The position numbers and the translations under genes are program-made. From Platycnemis pennipes (lineage: Eukaryota > Arthropoda > Insecta > Odonata > Platycnemididae): 64,000 nucleotides of DNA. Of this stretch, positions 11,851 to 22,484 are shown piece by piece. Each line of letters begins with the position of its first letter. The first letter of the stretch is position 1. The stretch is taken from positions 36,842,698 through 36,906,697 of the forward strand of contig OW121855.1 of assembly GCA_933228895.1 (NCBI GenBank). Reading direction: 5' to 3'. Under the pieces are notes generated by a model. The model did not search any database. It saw only the letters and a list, made by a program, of their open reading frames with translations, and had not been told where the DNA came from.

Positions 11851-12245
11851 CATACCCATGTAGCACAGACGGCTGGGCCAACGTTTGGTCATGAGGATTC
11901 CTATATTATTATTATTCTAGGTGCAGCGGTTGGCCAACCATTATTCGTATTCGTTTTGCCAACTGTTCCCCAAAGGAACAAAATTGAAAAAAAAAAGGAA
12001 AATGAAGGATCGTGATTCTCACTTACTGAATGATTAATATATTTATCTCACATACTACTTATACACCTACCTTACAACCTACACTTAACTACTTTGTATC
12101 CTATCATCCTTTGACATACGGCCCAACACATTTTCCAATTATGGGAATGATGATGGGGTGTACATCTGCCTTTCACAGATGTGGAGTCTGTTCTGCTCCA
12201 GCGGGCACTGCAGACTGGACTTCTGACGGTGAGAATCGGCGAAAA
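11851..12245. other. Interior spacer of the foldback-like element, no gene
   Basis: Unassigned sequence between the left arm and the 3' end of the Jockey insertion. Short open frames on the + strand run on into the reverse strand of the retrotransposon and are not credible genes. Confidence 0.4.
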
Positions 12246-14460
12246 TTGTTTTTTTTCATTTTGGCCGCATTATATATGGCGGGGATGTCCCCCGCCCGAT
12301 CGGCCCTTTTCAGGGCCCTCCGGACTTAGAATTTCTCGGGTGCTGTTAACGCCGCTGTCGCGGCGGCTTGTCGTCGGGATCTCCGGTGCCGGCTCTTGGG
12401 CGTCGATGGCGGTCCCACGGCATGACCCTGAAGTCGGCGATGCGGTGAAGTTCGGTGTAGGTGGATTTTTCTGCTCCTTCGAAGAAGCGTTTTGTGGCGG
12501 ATTTCCATGTGTCGGCCAACGAAGGTGTTCCGGTGAGCACGGGCAGGGCTTCATTGTGAGGCGTCCATCCGAGTCGTAGGGCTTGTCTTTGCGTTTTCCG
12601 ATCTTCTTTTTCGAGGATTGTCTTCGCTTTCTGGAGCGCGATTCCGCTCCAGGCAGGGGCTGCATACAAGAGACTCGGGCGAATTATGGTTTTCCATAGT
12701 AGGAGACGCGTTTGGACGGTCAGGGATTGCTCTCCCAAGATGCATCGCAGTTGGATGCGGCGAGCGGTAGTTGTAGTGGCGATCTTGCGAGCGTGAGGAA
12801 CGAAGGTCAGGTGACGATCTAGGATGACCCCGAGGTAGGTGATACTTGGCCGCCAAAGGACTTCTTGGTCGCCCACTAGAAGTTCACCTGGTTCTTCCTC
12901 TCGGAGGGAAAAGACGATGGTCTGAGTTTTGGTCGTGTTAACGGCAAATCTCCATGTCGAGTACCATGTTGTAAGGGTGTCCACGGCTCGTTGGAGGTAG
13001 GATGCGGCCATGTAACCTCTCCTCGATCGTGCTAGCAGGGCGGCGTCGTCTGCATAGAGCGCCGTGATGACGTTGTGTGAGAAGTCAGAAGGCATGTCCG
13101 CAACGAAGATGTTGAATAAAAGCGGGGAGAGGACGCTTCCCTGCGGCACGCCAGCGGTGATCCTGCGACGTCCAGATGTTGCCTCCCTCCAGACGACCTG
13201 GAAGCTGCGGTCCCGGAGCCATGAGGAGATGAAAGAAATAAGCCATTTCTGGTACCCGAAGCATGTTAGCTTGTGCAGCAGTCCTTCGTGCCACACGCGG
13301 TCGAACGCCTTGCTTATGTCAAAGAAGGCGCCGACCGCGGTGTGGTGCCAGTTGAAAGCTTCCGTCACGAAGTTGAGGATTCTCGCAATCTGGTGAGTGG
13401 TTGAATGCTCTTCTCTAAATCCAAACTGCTGATCCGGAAGGACATGCAGGTCTTCGGTGGTTCTCCTCAGGTGTTCCAGGACCATTTTTTCAAACAGCTT
13501 CCCAACCGTGCAAAGAAGGGAGATGGGCCGCAGGTTTTCCGGACGGGAGGTCGATTTCCCGGGTTTCGCGATGCAGATCACCCTGGCGTGCTTCCATATA
13601 GCGGGAAAGTGGCCAAGCGCCAGACATGCGTTAAAGAGAAAGAGTAATGCATGCGCTAACGAGCCCGGCATTTGGAGAAGGGGCTCATTGGCGATCCCAT
13701 CATGGCCTGGAGCCTTCCTGCGCTTCAGCGTCTTCATGGCCTTGACTAGGTCCTTTGGATTTAGGACAGGCGGCGGGTCCTCGATCGTTGGAGGTCGGTG
13801 GGGCGTCCTTGGTAGGGCGACTGGCGTGGAGAGCGGGTCTTCTGCGATGCTTGAAGCTGGTAGGGGAGAGAACGCTTCCTCGAGGTAGTCCGCCATGTAG
13901 TCAGCTTTCTCTTTGGAAGTCCTCACGGCACCCTGTGGCGTCGTTAGCGGGGCTTCCTCGGCTTCTGAGTTCCTGAGGTTCCGGGCCATCCTCCAGAGGG
14001 ATCCGTCGTCGGTGGAGAGCGTTTCCGCTTTTTTCCGCCAAGATTCTTCTCTGAAGACTCGTTGGATGTCGTCGAGAAGGATGTCGTCGCGTATGCGATG
14101 TTGGGCGTCGAGAAGCAGTTTCTTATCCTCCGGATCTCGGGATTTGTAGAACTTCCGGCGGAGTGCGTTCTTGAGACGGATATTTTCCCGGATCCATGTC
14201 GGTAATCTCAGATGGTTGGCCGTGTGGATGACTTTTTTCGCGGCCGACTTCTCTGCGGAGAATATGCCACCGACAATGTCCACCATATTATCCGTCCTGA
14301 TGAACGTCACTCAGGCCCTTCATCAACAATTGCAAGTGCTCACCTCCACTCTGCAGCAGCTCCCGTCGATCCTTCAAAACCAACATGGACGTTAGGCCTT
14401 CACCAGGCGTTATGGGAATGAGACAGGGAGGCCATATATATACAGCTGCTGGCTGGCATT
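12246..14460 (-). mobile_element. 5'-truncated Jockey-clade non-LTR retrotransposon
   Basis: The minus strand carries a reverse transcriptase frame (12346-14310). About 90 bases of GC-rich 3' UTR follow, and a run of T on the + strand (12249-12256) may be a short poly(A) tail. The 5' end is missing: an in-frame TGA precedes the frame, and there is no apurinic-type endonuclease or ORF1. The 5' boundary (about 14320-14460) is uncertain. It is inside the foldback-like element and much more GC-rich than its surroundings, which suggests a later and fairly young insertion. Confidence 0.75.
12346..14310 (-). CDS. Reverse transcriptase of a Jockey-type LINE (ORF2 fragment, 654 aa)
   Basis: The protein is the RT and C-terminal part of a LINE ORF2, which copies element RNA into DNA at the chromosomal target. 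Motifs appear in order: the linker RLPTWIRENIRLKNALRRKF (residues 35-54), KAPGHDGI (199-206), LRPISLL (260-266), QFGFREEHST (295-304), FFDISKAFDRVW with the first catalytic Asp at 331, AGVPQGSVLSPLLFNIF (386-402), YADD at 419-422 with the two other catalytic Asp, FAVNTTKT, LGVILDRHLTF, and the Jockey-like tail phrase LLYAAPAWSG. All three catalytic Asp are present and there is no internal stop across 654 codons, so it is recently inserted. The N-terminal endonuclease found in full-length ORF2 is absent; the frame opens at a GTG just after a TGA. Several + strand frames over the same bases are shadows. Confidence 0.93.
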   Translation of the reverse strand: MTFIRTDNMVDIVGGIFSAEKSAAKKVIHTANHLRLPTWIRENIRLKNALRRKFYKSRDPEDKKLLLDAQHRIRDDILLDDIQRVFREESWRKKAETLSTDDGSLWRMARNLRNSEAEEAPLTTPQGAVRTSKEKADYMADYLEEAFSPLPASSIAEDPLSTPVALPRTPHRPPTIEDPPPVLNPKDLVKAMKTLKRRKAPGHDGIANEPLLQMPGSLAHALLFLFNACLALGHFPAIWKHARVICIAKPGKSTSRPENLRPISLLCTVGKLFEKMVLEHLRRTTEDLHVLPDQQFGFREEHSTTHQIARILNFVTEAFNWHHTAVGAFFDISKAFDRVWHEGLLHKLTCFGYQKWLISFISSWLRDRSFQVVWREATSGRRRITAGVPQGSVLSPLLFNIFVADMPSDFSHNVITALYADDAALLARSRRGYMAASYLQRAVDTLTTWYSTWRFAVNTTKTQTIVFSLREEEPGELLVGDQEVLWRPSITYLGVILDRHLTFVPHARKIATTTTARRIQLRCILGEQSLTVQTRLLLWKTIIRPSLLYAAPAWSGIALQKAKTILEKEDRKTQRQALRLGWTPHNEALPVLTGTPSLADTWKSATKRFFEGAEKSTYTELHRIADFRVMPWDRHRRPRAGTGDPDDKPPRQRR

Positions 14461-14909
14461 AAGTCGTTTGTGATTATTAACTTTACTCTAAGATTGACAC
14501 GGATAATTTGCACCGTTAAAGCATTTCCCTAATAACCATTTTGTGGCTAAAAATAAGCATGACCATTATACATATACGTCTCTGATATTCTTTGAACTCT
14601 AGGAGAGATAAATAAGAGTTTCCTCCATAATGCGGAGAACCTGTTTTCCGGCGAGCGCACCAGATTTTTCTCTAAGTCCGATACCGTCTACGAGGGACTG
14701 AGGAAAATCATCCAATCATAGATATCCATTTGAATGGATATAAGATGAATGTGACATTTGATTCCATATGAGATGAATAAAAAATAAAATTTTCAGAATG
14801 TTTTGCTTTTAAGATACATAATTTGAAACCTCTCTCTTATAGACAGCATGATCCAGGAGAATATGTCTGTATATGAGAGGTCTATGTAAGTTATGTATGT
14901 ATAAACTAT
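14461..14909. other. Interior spacer of the foldback-like element, right side
   Basis: No gene is seen between the 5' junction of the Jockey copy and the right minisatellite arm. Composition is AT-rich and unlike the retrotransposon. Confidence 0.4.
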
Positions 14910-15326
14910 AGAACTGTATCCTATAGTGATTATAGGAATATACCCTATAGTGATTATAGGACTATATAACTATACCCCATAGTGATTATAGGACTATAGA
15001 ACTATACCCCATAGTGATTATAGGACTATAGAACTATACCCCATAGTGATTATATGACTATAGAACTATAGCCCATAGTGATTATAGGACTATAGAACTA
15101 TAGCCCATAGTGATTATAGGACTATAGAACTCTACCCCATAGTGATTATAGAAATTTCTATAGTGATTATAGGACTATAGAACTATACCCCATAGTGATT
15201 ATAGGACTATAGAACTCTACCCCATAGTGATTATAGAAATTTCTATAGTGATTATAGAAATTTCTATAGTGATTATAGAATTCCTATAATCACTATATAT
15301 AGTTCTATAGTACTTTTTTCTTAGGG
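14910..15326 (+). repeat. Right minisatellite arm, 32-bp unit, about 13 copies
   Basis: The unit is ATAGTGATTATAGGACTATA followed by a 12-base GAACTATACCCC-like segment, 32 bp in all. I count 13 starts of ATAGTGATTATA. Copies 8, 11, 12 and 13 are shortened versions in which GAAATTTCT follows directly. After the last copy the pattern flips to CCTATAATCACTATATATAG and runs into the terminal inverted repeat. Neighbouring units are near-identical, which points to recent expansion. Confidence 0.9.
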
Positions 15327-15329
15327 TAC

Positions 15330-16445
15330 ACCTGGTGGCCTTTGACCCCTACCCAACCGTTCCAGGTCAGAGACTTCCTGGAGGGATTTTACCATCGTAT
15401 TGGGCACTATTAAAACATATTCTTCGTTGTAGCCCCGATTCGAACTTTGTCACCCCATTGACCTTTTGACTCCTGAGCCACCCTTGAAGGCCAAGGGAAG
15501 AAAAGAGGAATCAGAAGACCTTACGATCGAACTTGGCACCTTTTTAAACCTATGATTCGATACGTTTATAGCCTCATTTCAATTTTTTGTCACTATTTTG
15601 ACCTTTGACCCGTGAGTAACCCTTGAAAGTCAAGGGATGTCAAGAGGGATCTGATGACCTTTCTATCGACATTGGAACCTTTTAAATATATTATTCGACA
15701 CGTTTTCGAAACGTTTGTAGTCTGGATTCACTTTTTTCCATCCCTTACACCTTTGACCTCTGAATTATCCTAGAAGGTCAAGGGATGACAAGAGGGATCT
15801 GATGACCTTTCCATCCAAATTGCACCTTTTTAAACCTATGATTCGACACGTTTGTAGCCTCGATTCATTTTTTTCCACCGCTGTGACCTTTTACCTCTGA
15901 GTTAGCCTTGAAGGTTAAGGGATGAAAAGAGGGATCTAATGACCTTACCATCGACATTGGCACCTTTTAAAACCTATGATTCGACAGGTTTGTATCCTCA
16001 TTTCACCTTTTGTTAACACTGTGACCTTTGACCCCTGAGTAACCCTTGAAGGTCAAGGGATGACAAGAGGGATCTGAAGACCTTAAAATCGACCTTGGTA
16101 CCTTTTTAAACCTATGATTCGACAGATTTGAAGCCTCGATTCATTTTTTTCCACCGCTGTGACCTTTTACCTCTGAGTTAGCCTTGAAGGTTAAGGGATG
16201 AAAAGAGGGATCTAATGACCTTACCATCGACATTGGCACCTTTTAAAACCTATGATTCGACAGGTTTGTATCCTCATTTCACCTTTTGTTAACACTGTGA
16301 CCTTTGACCCCTGAGTAACCCTTGAAGGTCAAGGGATGAAAAGAGGGATCTGAAGACCTTAAAATCGACCTTGGTACCTTTTTAAACCTATGATTCGACA
16401 GATTTGAAGCGGTGATTCATTTTTTGTAACCCCTGTGAACTTTCA
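15330..16445 (+). repeat. 138-bp satellite array, about 8 units, with 276-bp higher order
   Basis: The word AGGGATG or a close variant recurs at 15494, 15633, 15781, 15918, 16056, 16194 and 16332, a period of 137-148 bp, with a diverged unit before the first. The last four units alternate: the units at 15918 and 16194 are almost identical, and so are those at 16056 and 16332. This gives a 276-bp higher-order repeat. Each unit carries GACCTTTGACC, CTTGAAGGTCAAGGGATG and CCTATGATTCGACA. The array starts directly after the foldback-like element. Confidence 0.9.
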
Positions 16446-16846
16446 GGGGTCACGGTTGCAATTTTCGACCTCAAAAGTTCTTCCAACGCGTTCTTCGTGC
16501 CCAAAAACCTATTGGGCGAACGTTTCGCTAAATAATTCTGTCTTTTTTGTACTTCGAATATTTTAACATTGAAAGCCCGTAAGGCAACATTTGGATTTTA
16601 GGTTGGACCCTATTTCTGGGGTCAAAAGGTTATATTTTAATATTTTGCTTAGACTCAACAAAACTTACAACCTTTTTCTAGCCAGGTGCCTATATAAATG
16701 AAACAGTTCTGAAAAACATGAGTGTGCCCTTTTTTTGGTGCCTATGTTTTTATTTGCTCTGTGTATTAGTGACTTATTCCTCGTTCGTCGAGTGCCTACA
16801 CATAAGCTCCAATGAGCGTTTATTGACTGAGTGATATAACTAACAG

Positions 16847-16965
16847 ACAGATGACGGAAACATAGAGACACGAAAAGGAGACCCTGAAAAAGGCGGCATG
16901 TCCGCGGAAACGTCCAAACTCTTGTCAGTGTCTCCTTTTCGTGTTTCTATGTTTTCGTCATCTGT
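16847..16965. repeat. 36-bp inverted repeat with 47-base loop
   Basis: Arm 16847-16882 (starting ACAGATGACGGAAACATAGA) pairs with 16930-16965 (ending ATGTTTTCGTCATCTGT), 34 of 36 matching. The loop contains GGCATGTCCGCGGAAACGTCC-type sequence. No gene lies in it. It may be the core of a small MITE or a palindromic duplication. Confidence 0.75.
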
Positions 16966-19699
16966 TTTGTTTTGTGTTTATTATTATATATATTTTCTTC
17001 TTATATATCGTGAAATGATATTTTTCCGTTGTGAGTGCTACATGTTTGCTTAAGAGGAAAAGGTAGATCAGTTTCTTTATGATCTTGGAGCTTTGCCTAT
17101 CTATTGCTAAACTTAAATTTAATTTAAATGCCATCCGATGCCTTCTGAAAAAGAATGAAATGATTTATTAAATATAATGTGTCACTAGTTACCTTGTAAG
17201 ATTTTTTCGCTCGTTTAATTTGAAGTGTGAGTGCTCTTGCGTGAGACCCCGTTTAAAGGTAAAGAATTACGTCCACTTTATTTTCTGTAATCGACATTTT
17301 TCATTTGATAGGTCGTTTGGCGTTTGTTTCACCTCTGAAATTGATTCCTCTCATTTATTTCCTGCCTTTTCAAGTCCCGCAATGGAATTATTTTCAGGTC
17401 AGATGGATTTGTTTCCATCACTCGGCTGATGGATGCCTAGTCTCGTATCGTCGCTTGCGTCTCCCCCATTGAGGTTTTTACCTACCTCAGTGGTCTTCCC
17501 ATTTTTTTCAATCATCCCTCTGTCCCCGGGAGACCGGCCCCCTCGACTTCTTCCTATCGAACTATCATGGATGTGGTCAGAAAAAGAAAATAAAATATCG
17601 CGAGGATTTCTATTCACTATTAACCTCGCAACCTTGTCCTCTCTTCTTTATGTTTTCCATCCCAGGTGTCCCAATTGAGATAGGCGTTTGTGCTCGGCCA
17701 AAGGTCTTCTCTACATATTCATGGTCTTCTCCAACGATTGGAATGGATTATCAGGGCGAACAACTTGTCGGCAATGCAGTTTGCCGCTTTCGTTAAACTT
17801 CACTTACAGAGCGGAATCAGAGTCCTTATGAGGGCGATAAAAGCTAATTTGTGGACGAGGGAATTCTCTCTCTCTCGAGTGTCTCTGTGGAGAGTTTTCG
17901 CTGGTCACTCATCGCGAACTGGGAACATGAAATATGCCTTCTCTCCTTTGTAGGAAAACGTATTTTTCCGGAACGTGTGTTTTTGTCATCACTGGCTAGT
18001 GGCCACCCTTTATTCTATGCTGAGCTCAATCATTTAGAATCCTCAGTTAAATTATTCCGATTTGGTTAGTGATATAAATTTAATAAAAGTCGCGGTATTG
18101 TGGTTGTCCATGCTGCTCAGGATAGTTGTTAGTTTCTACTCATGTCGAAACGTTGATTTACCTTAACGAGTACAAGTTTATGTCGAACTATTCCCTGCCG
18201 ACTGGGACCCATTTTCCAATGCTGTCTAACACCTGATTAGGAGCTCAATGTTAGTTTGTTGAAAGAACAGTCCCCTTATATTTCTTGGGTTGAGGCCAAG
18301 GTTGTTAGAATATATATTCTAAAAACCTTGGGTTGAGGTAACATTTATTTTTCATATTGGAAATCAGTAATGTTATGAAGTTATGGACTTCATTAACACT
18401 TTTTACCCAAAATTATTCGAATTCTACCGCAGTGACATTATGAGACTTGAGAGAAATTTGTTCGAATTACAATTGTTAATGCCAACGGAGTGATAGGAGT
18501 GGTTCTTATACAAATCGCAGAGTAAATCTCCGTTGAATACAGCTCAAATTTAGCTTCAATATGTTTAGTGAAACTGCTTATTCCATCCCAGTGCCGGGAT
18601 AGCATAAGTAATCTCACTTTCGTAGAAATTTTTAAACGAGGAGAGAAAACTATTTTGATGAAAAATATGGTCTAATTCCCAAGGGCCCATCCAAGAAACA
18701 GCTTTGGTCGTTTTGGGAACTGACAATTTATTAGTCATTATGGTACAAGGATTATTTCATTTTCTCAACTCTTTTGGGGACAGGGAAATGTTCATGCGCG
18801 AAAAATACGCCGATTTCTCGATAAAATCACTGAACTAACAACTTTTCAAGCTCAGCTGCGCTGAATAGGCGTTTGCTTTGGGTCTGGTCGTGGAATATCA
18901 GGCAAAAATTCGTCGACACTGGTTCAAATTCAGCAACCTTTCACACTGCTTCAGGCGTAGGTACGATTTACCACTTTGTACGAGCTCTATAGATCGCCGC
19001 CGATGAGCTCCGCGTATCATCATTCCCATTTGGAGTATTTTTTAAGGATAATGGTTGAGGAAAAGGCCATGTCCCAGATATACATCCTCAAAGCCTCTTC
19101 AAATTGGAATTGTTGGAATACTCCGTAAATCGAGGGCACACTACGTAGTTGGGTCGTATCTATATTCCATTAGTCGTAGGTTGAGTGTGGCGACGTACCA
19201 AATGTTTACCTAGAGCTGTCGCATTTCCGGAACGTATTCCACTCTTTCTCTCTCCATCTCCCTGTCACGCACAAACTCGGAGCACTCAAGAGAGGGAAAT
19301 GTTAAAACAACGGGAAAGGGGTTTGAGACTCTTTGCGTTCCCTTTTTTCTTTTCTTACTTATACAGATCAACGAATATGGGAGAATTTTCCCGCGATACT
19401 TATAGCGAACTTCTCCTTTTTTACTTTTGTTAGGCGATATAAAAGAAGGAATATATTCACGACATGTGCGACAGTGACAACAGCATTATATCCATTGCAA
19501 GGTTTTATTTCCATCCCCTTGTTCTTTCTTTACTTAAAGGTTCATTCTGGTATGTAACATGCTTCAGAATCATAAATAGTATTCAAAAACTCAAATTCAC
19601 AATCATAAAGGATACTTTTCTTCATTTCCTGTTATCAGGGATCAGCCGAATAATGCTGTTGGACGAATAATACTACGCGCGATGCTCTTATTCAGTTCC
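16966..19699. other. Intergenic sequence, no recognised gene
   Basis: Only short open frames with no recognisable motifs. A perfect palindrome TTAGAATATATATTCTAA lies at 18305-18322 and is flanked by direct copies of CTTGGGTTGAGG. Nothing else stands out. Confidence 0.45.
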
Positions 19700-19890
19700 G
19701 CATACACACTGCCTCTCACTATCCCTTCCATCTCCCTCTTTTCCGCTCTGATAACACTTAATTGTTATCAGAAGAGGCGTCTGACAGGTATTCTGGTGAA
19801 TAATCTCTTCCACCGATGGAATTCGAACCCGGACCCTCGGAGTGGGAGTTCAGTACTCTAGCCACCGTACCGACCGCATCCATAAGGTAC
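19700..19890 (-). mobile_element. tRNA-derived SINE
   Basis: On the minus strand a tRNA-like head (about 19880 to 19805) has an A-box-like GTGGCTAGAGTACTGAAC and a B box GGGTTCGAATTCC at the usual spacing. These form an internal RNA polymerase III promoter. The body continues to lower coordinates. The head cannot fold into a standard tRNA with a proper acceptor stem, so it is a SINE and not a tRNA gene. The downstream boundary is approximate. Confidence 0.6.
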
Positions 19891-19997
19891 AATATCCCTT
19901 CTATCAAGTCCCTTTGTTATATGCTCCATCCACTTCTTTGCCTCTTTCTAACTTCCACCGGCAGCTTTCTGTCCTCGATATCTTATTGTTGTATATT

Positions 19998-20056
19998 TAT
20001 CTACATCTACACAACACCCTGCGAGCCACCGCGAGAGTGTTTGGCAGGGGGTAAAG
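19998..20056 (+). repeat. Dispersed arthropod core repeat, copy 1
   Basis: The string CTACATCTACACAACACCC is followed by GCGAGCCACCGCGAGAGTGT and GGCAGGGGGTA. The same block recurs at 35245, 42526, 42924-43020 and, in part, 60812. The CCCTGCAAGCCACC and GGTGTGTGGCAGGG halves are imperfectly complementary and can form a hairpin. Confidence 0.75.
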
Positions 20057-21665
20057 ATCTGAAGATTGTTAGTTTAATAGAAAGTTTTTAAGAGAGAGGA
20101 ACATAATTGTTAGATACAAGATAATTAAGAACTAAGCATCATAAAAGTACGCTGATATATAAGTACACGCCTGGGAACAATCTCAAAATACAAGGACTAA
20201 GAAGATTATAGAAATGTCCGTTGTTGTCCAAAATGTTGTGTGAATACACGACGCTGCTCCTCAGCTGCCCTGAATGTTTGTCTAGATTCTCAAATGTCTA
20301 TATTTCATTAGTGCCGGACTTTGAGACCCTTACGTGTCGTAGCGTCCTAACCTATTGTCTCTGTTCGGGGTCTACGTGTGATAGCGTTGGGAGGAACAAC
20401 AAGCAGAAATGTTTTTCGAACAGAATTTAGACATTATTTGCATATTATGGACTACACAAGATGACCAAAGTTTCACAAAACGAAACAGCTTAAACTCTAG
20501 AGTAGCGTATTTCGTCCGACGTTCTGAGGAACCCAATGTATCTCCACGGTATAATGAATTACATTGCTTTGATGTAAATCACTTCTGTGTTCCTTATTGG
20601 GAACTCTAAAAGTTATAAATAATTGAACATTATGACTTTTACTAAATAATACAGAACCTGTGAAGATGCCGTGACTTGGCGACGGAGGTCGCCAACAATT
20701 ACGCTTCCCATCACCCGGAGGAGAGGGCAGCAGCTCTTCTTCTCATGAGTGAAGGTGGAGACCACAGTGGTCGGTACAGTGACACTCAATTCACTACAAG
20801 CGTGGTAATATTTACTTTAACGGCTGTAGTACTGCGATGTGGAAGGCAAGGGGACACCACCACATTATTATCCCGAGGAGTCGCAGCTACTCCACTCTTT
20901 TTTTCTTATCAAGACGTGATGGAACCCTCTCGAGTAAAATATTTCGGAGTAAAATAGTCCCCCATTCGGACTCCGGGCGGGGACTACTCGAGAGAGTACA
21001 TCTGTCAAGTGTGATAGTGGGAAGAGGGGTTCCTGGGACGACAAACTTAAGGTGTCAAACTGACGTATTTATTGGGCTTCGCCTTATTCACACTTGGATT
21101 TTTCGAAGGTAATGGAAGTTACTACGTTTGTGATGTAGCCTAGATTGTACCGTGAACCTCGGAGATGCAAAACGTTTTGCTTTGGACTAACGCGTCAGGT
21201 ATCGACCTTGGAGTAAATAGGCCTGACGGCTGAAGTGTATGCCCTACTTGCCCTATGTGTTATAACTATAGAAACGGTGCTTGGTATGCATTAATCAAAC
21301 GGCTTGAAATTCTATGTCTCAGTAAAGTTGGCAATAGATGCGAACAGCCTCGACAGCCTCGCAGAATCACGCGTCGGTTGAGATGAGATACGCTGGTCTA
21401 GAATTAAAATAGACCAGTTCCGTTTTGTGAAGCTTTGGCCATGTTGTGCAGTCCTTAATATGAAAATAATGACCAAATCCTTTTTGAAAAACAATTCTTC
21501 CTGTTTCCCTTCCAATGCTACCACTACGCAGAATCACGCTGTCTCATCAGTGTTTTCTAGTATTTACCCGCACTTAAATGCGCTTCAGACCTGGAGGAAA
21601 TGTACAAGAATGAGAATGGAAGGGAAAAGAGAAAGGGTGGAGAGAAACCCAGCGTCAGCCTGCTG
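20057..21665. other. Intergenic sequence with one diverged inverted repeat pair
   Basis: No gene is recognised. Segments 20378-20520 and 21361-21530 are inverted copies of one dispersed repeat. They share CATATTA(T/A)GGACT, CAAAG(T/C)TTCACAAAACG and the preceding TTTTTC(G/A)AA words. Open frames crossing this region have no recognised domain. Confidence 0.5.
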
Positions 21666-21860
21666 TTAACGAAAGGGGACTAGAGGTCCACAGCTTAACG
21701 TCCACTCCGACGGACAGAGTGCTGAACTCGAATGCCCTCCAACAAAGCATGCAAGTGGAGACCGGTATAAAAAAAATCTTCCGCTGCCGGGACTCGAACC
21801 CTGGATGGCGCGTTTGCGTAAAATTTTCTTGCTACGCCAACTATGGGGAAACTAAAATAA
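21666..21860 (-). mobile_element. tRNA-derived SINE with TCCGTCGGA body
   Basis: On the minus strand an A-box-like TTGGCGTAGCAAG and a strong B box GGGTTCGAGTCCCGG sit in a tRNA-like head. A T run and TATACCGG follow, then the body with GTTCAGCACTCTGTCCGTCGG and the terminal ACGTTAAGCTGTGGACC. The same body occurs at 51300-51450. The tRNA-like part has no full cloverleaf. Confidence 0.65.
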
Positions 21861-22484
21861 ATGAATACAACTGTTGAAACAGATTGATGCGACGCTGCCT
21901 GCGTACCGCAGAGAATTCTACCTACTGATTGCGGCTGCAGAAAAAAACTCGTATATTTATTTGCGTAAAAACGTTTATAGCATATGGCAATATCTGAAGA
22001 CATTATGGCCTGATGAAGACCATCGTCGAGGGAAAAGTGGACGGGAAGAATGGAAAAGGCCGGTCTCGGATAAGATGTATGGAACAAGTTGCAAAGGATG
22101 CAAAACAAAAATTATATCATTATGAATTCATAATGATATAATTACCTCTTAAGAGGTGAACAGATAGGAGAATCGGTTTGAGAGCTGCATCAATCTTAGG
22201 ACTGTTGATCGATGATGATGATAAGTAAACTATGGAATACTAATGAGCTGAATTTAGGTATGTCTCGAGCTTCATTTGTCGAAACTGCACAAGTAAGTTA
22301 TCTAATATTAGCCCCTCAAGAATGCGCGAAGTTTTAGTACGTTACAAGCGATATGAAGATATATAGGTGCTAGCTGGATTTTTAAAACCACATAGTAAGA
22401 CTGTCTGAAAATTTTCAACTCTGAGAAATTTTCTCCGTAAAGGCTAGTTATTTAATATAGTACCTATAGGTACTATATTAAATT
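21861..22484. other. Intergenic sequence with two long perfect palindromes
   Basis: No gene. A 32-base perfect palindrome lies at 22111-22142, centred on GAATTC, and is followed by CCTCTTAAGAGG at 22145-22156. A 34-base perfect palindrome lies at 22450-22483, centred on CCTATAGG. No flanking target duplications are evident. Confidence 0.8.

Larger units (their letters stand above)
11661..15328. mobile_element. Foldback-like element with minisatellite arms, TA-flanked
   Basis: The left end reads TACCCTCAGAAAAAAATACT (11661-11680). The right end is its inverted complement, AGTACTTTTTTCTTAGGGTA with minor changes, ending at 15328. The match continues inward through an ACTATATATAGTGATTATA segment, so the terminal repeat is about 42 bp. 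TA on both outer sides fits a TA target duplication. Each end then runs into tandem repeats built on ATAGTGATTATAG: a short set on the left (11690-11850) and a long one on the right (14910-15300). Long inverted arms made of tandem repeats recall Drosophila foldback elements. The interior holds a Jockey-type retrotransposon and no recognised transposase, so mobility would depend on an enzyme from elsewhere. Confidence 0.7.

Noticed and set aside
12030..14421. Many + strand open frames over 12.0-14.4 kb
   Set aside because: They overlap the well-supported minus-strand reverse transcriptase and arise from its GC-rich codons.
14910..15326. CRISPR-like array of regularly spaced repeats
   Set aside because: The repeats are contiguous 32-bp minisatellite units without unique spacers, in a eukaryotic genome.
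19805..19880. tRNA gene on the minus strand
   Set aside because: A and B boxes are present, but acceptor and anticodon stems do not form; it is the head of a SINE. The same reasoning applies near 21790, 25290, 25800 and 40760.
22008..22040. Hammerhead-like CTGATGA at the 22.0-kb site
   Set aside because: No GAAA with a paired stem follows in the right place; the single box is expected by chance.
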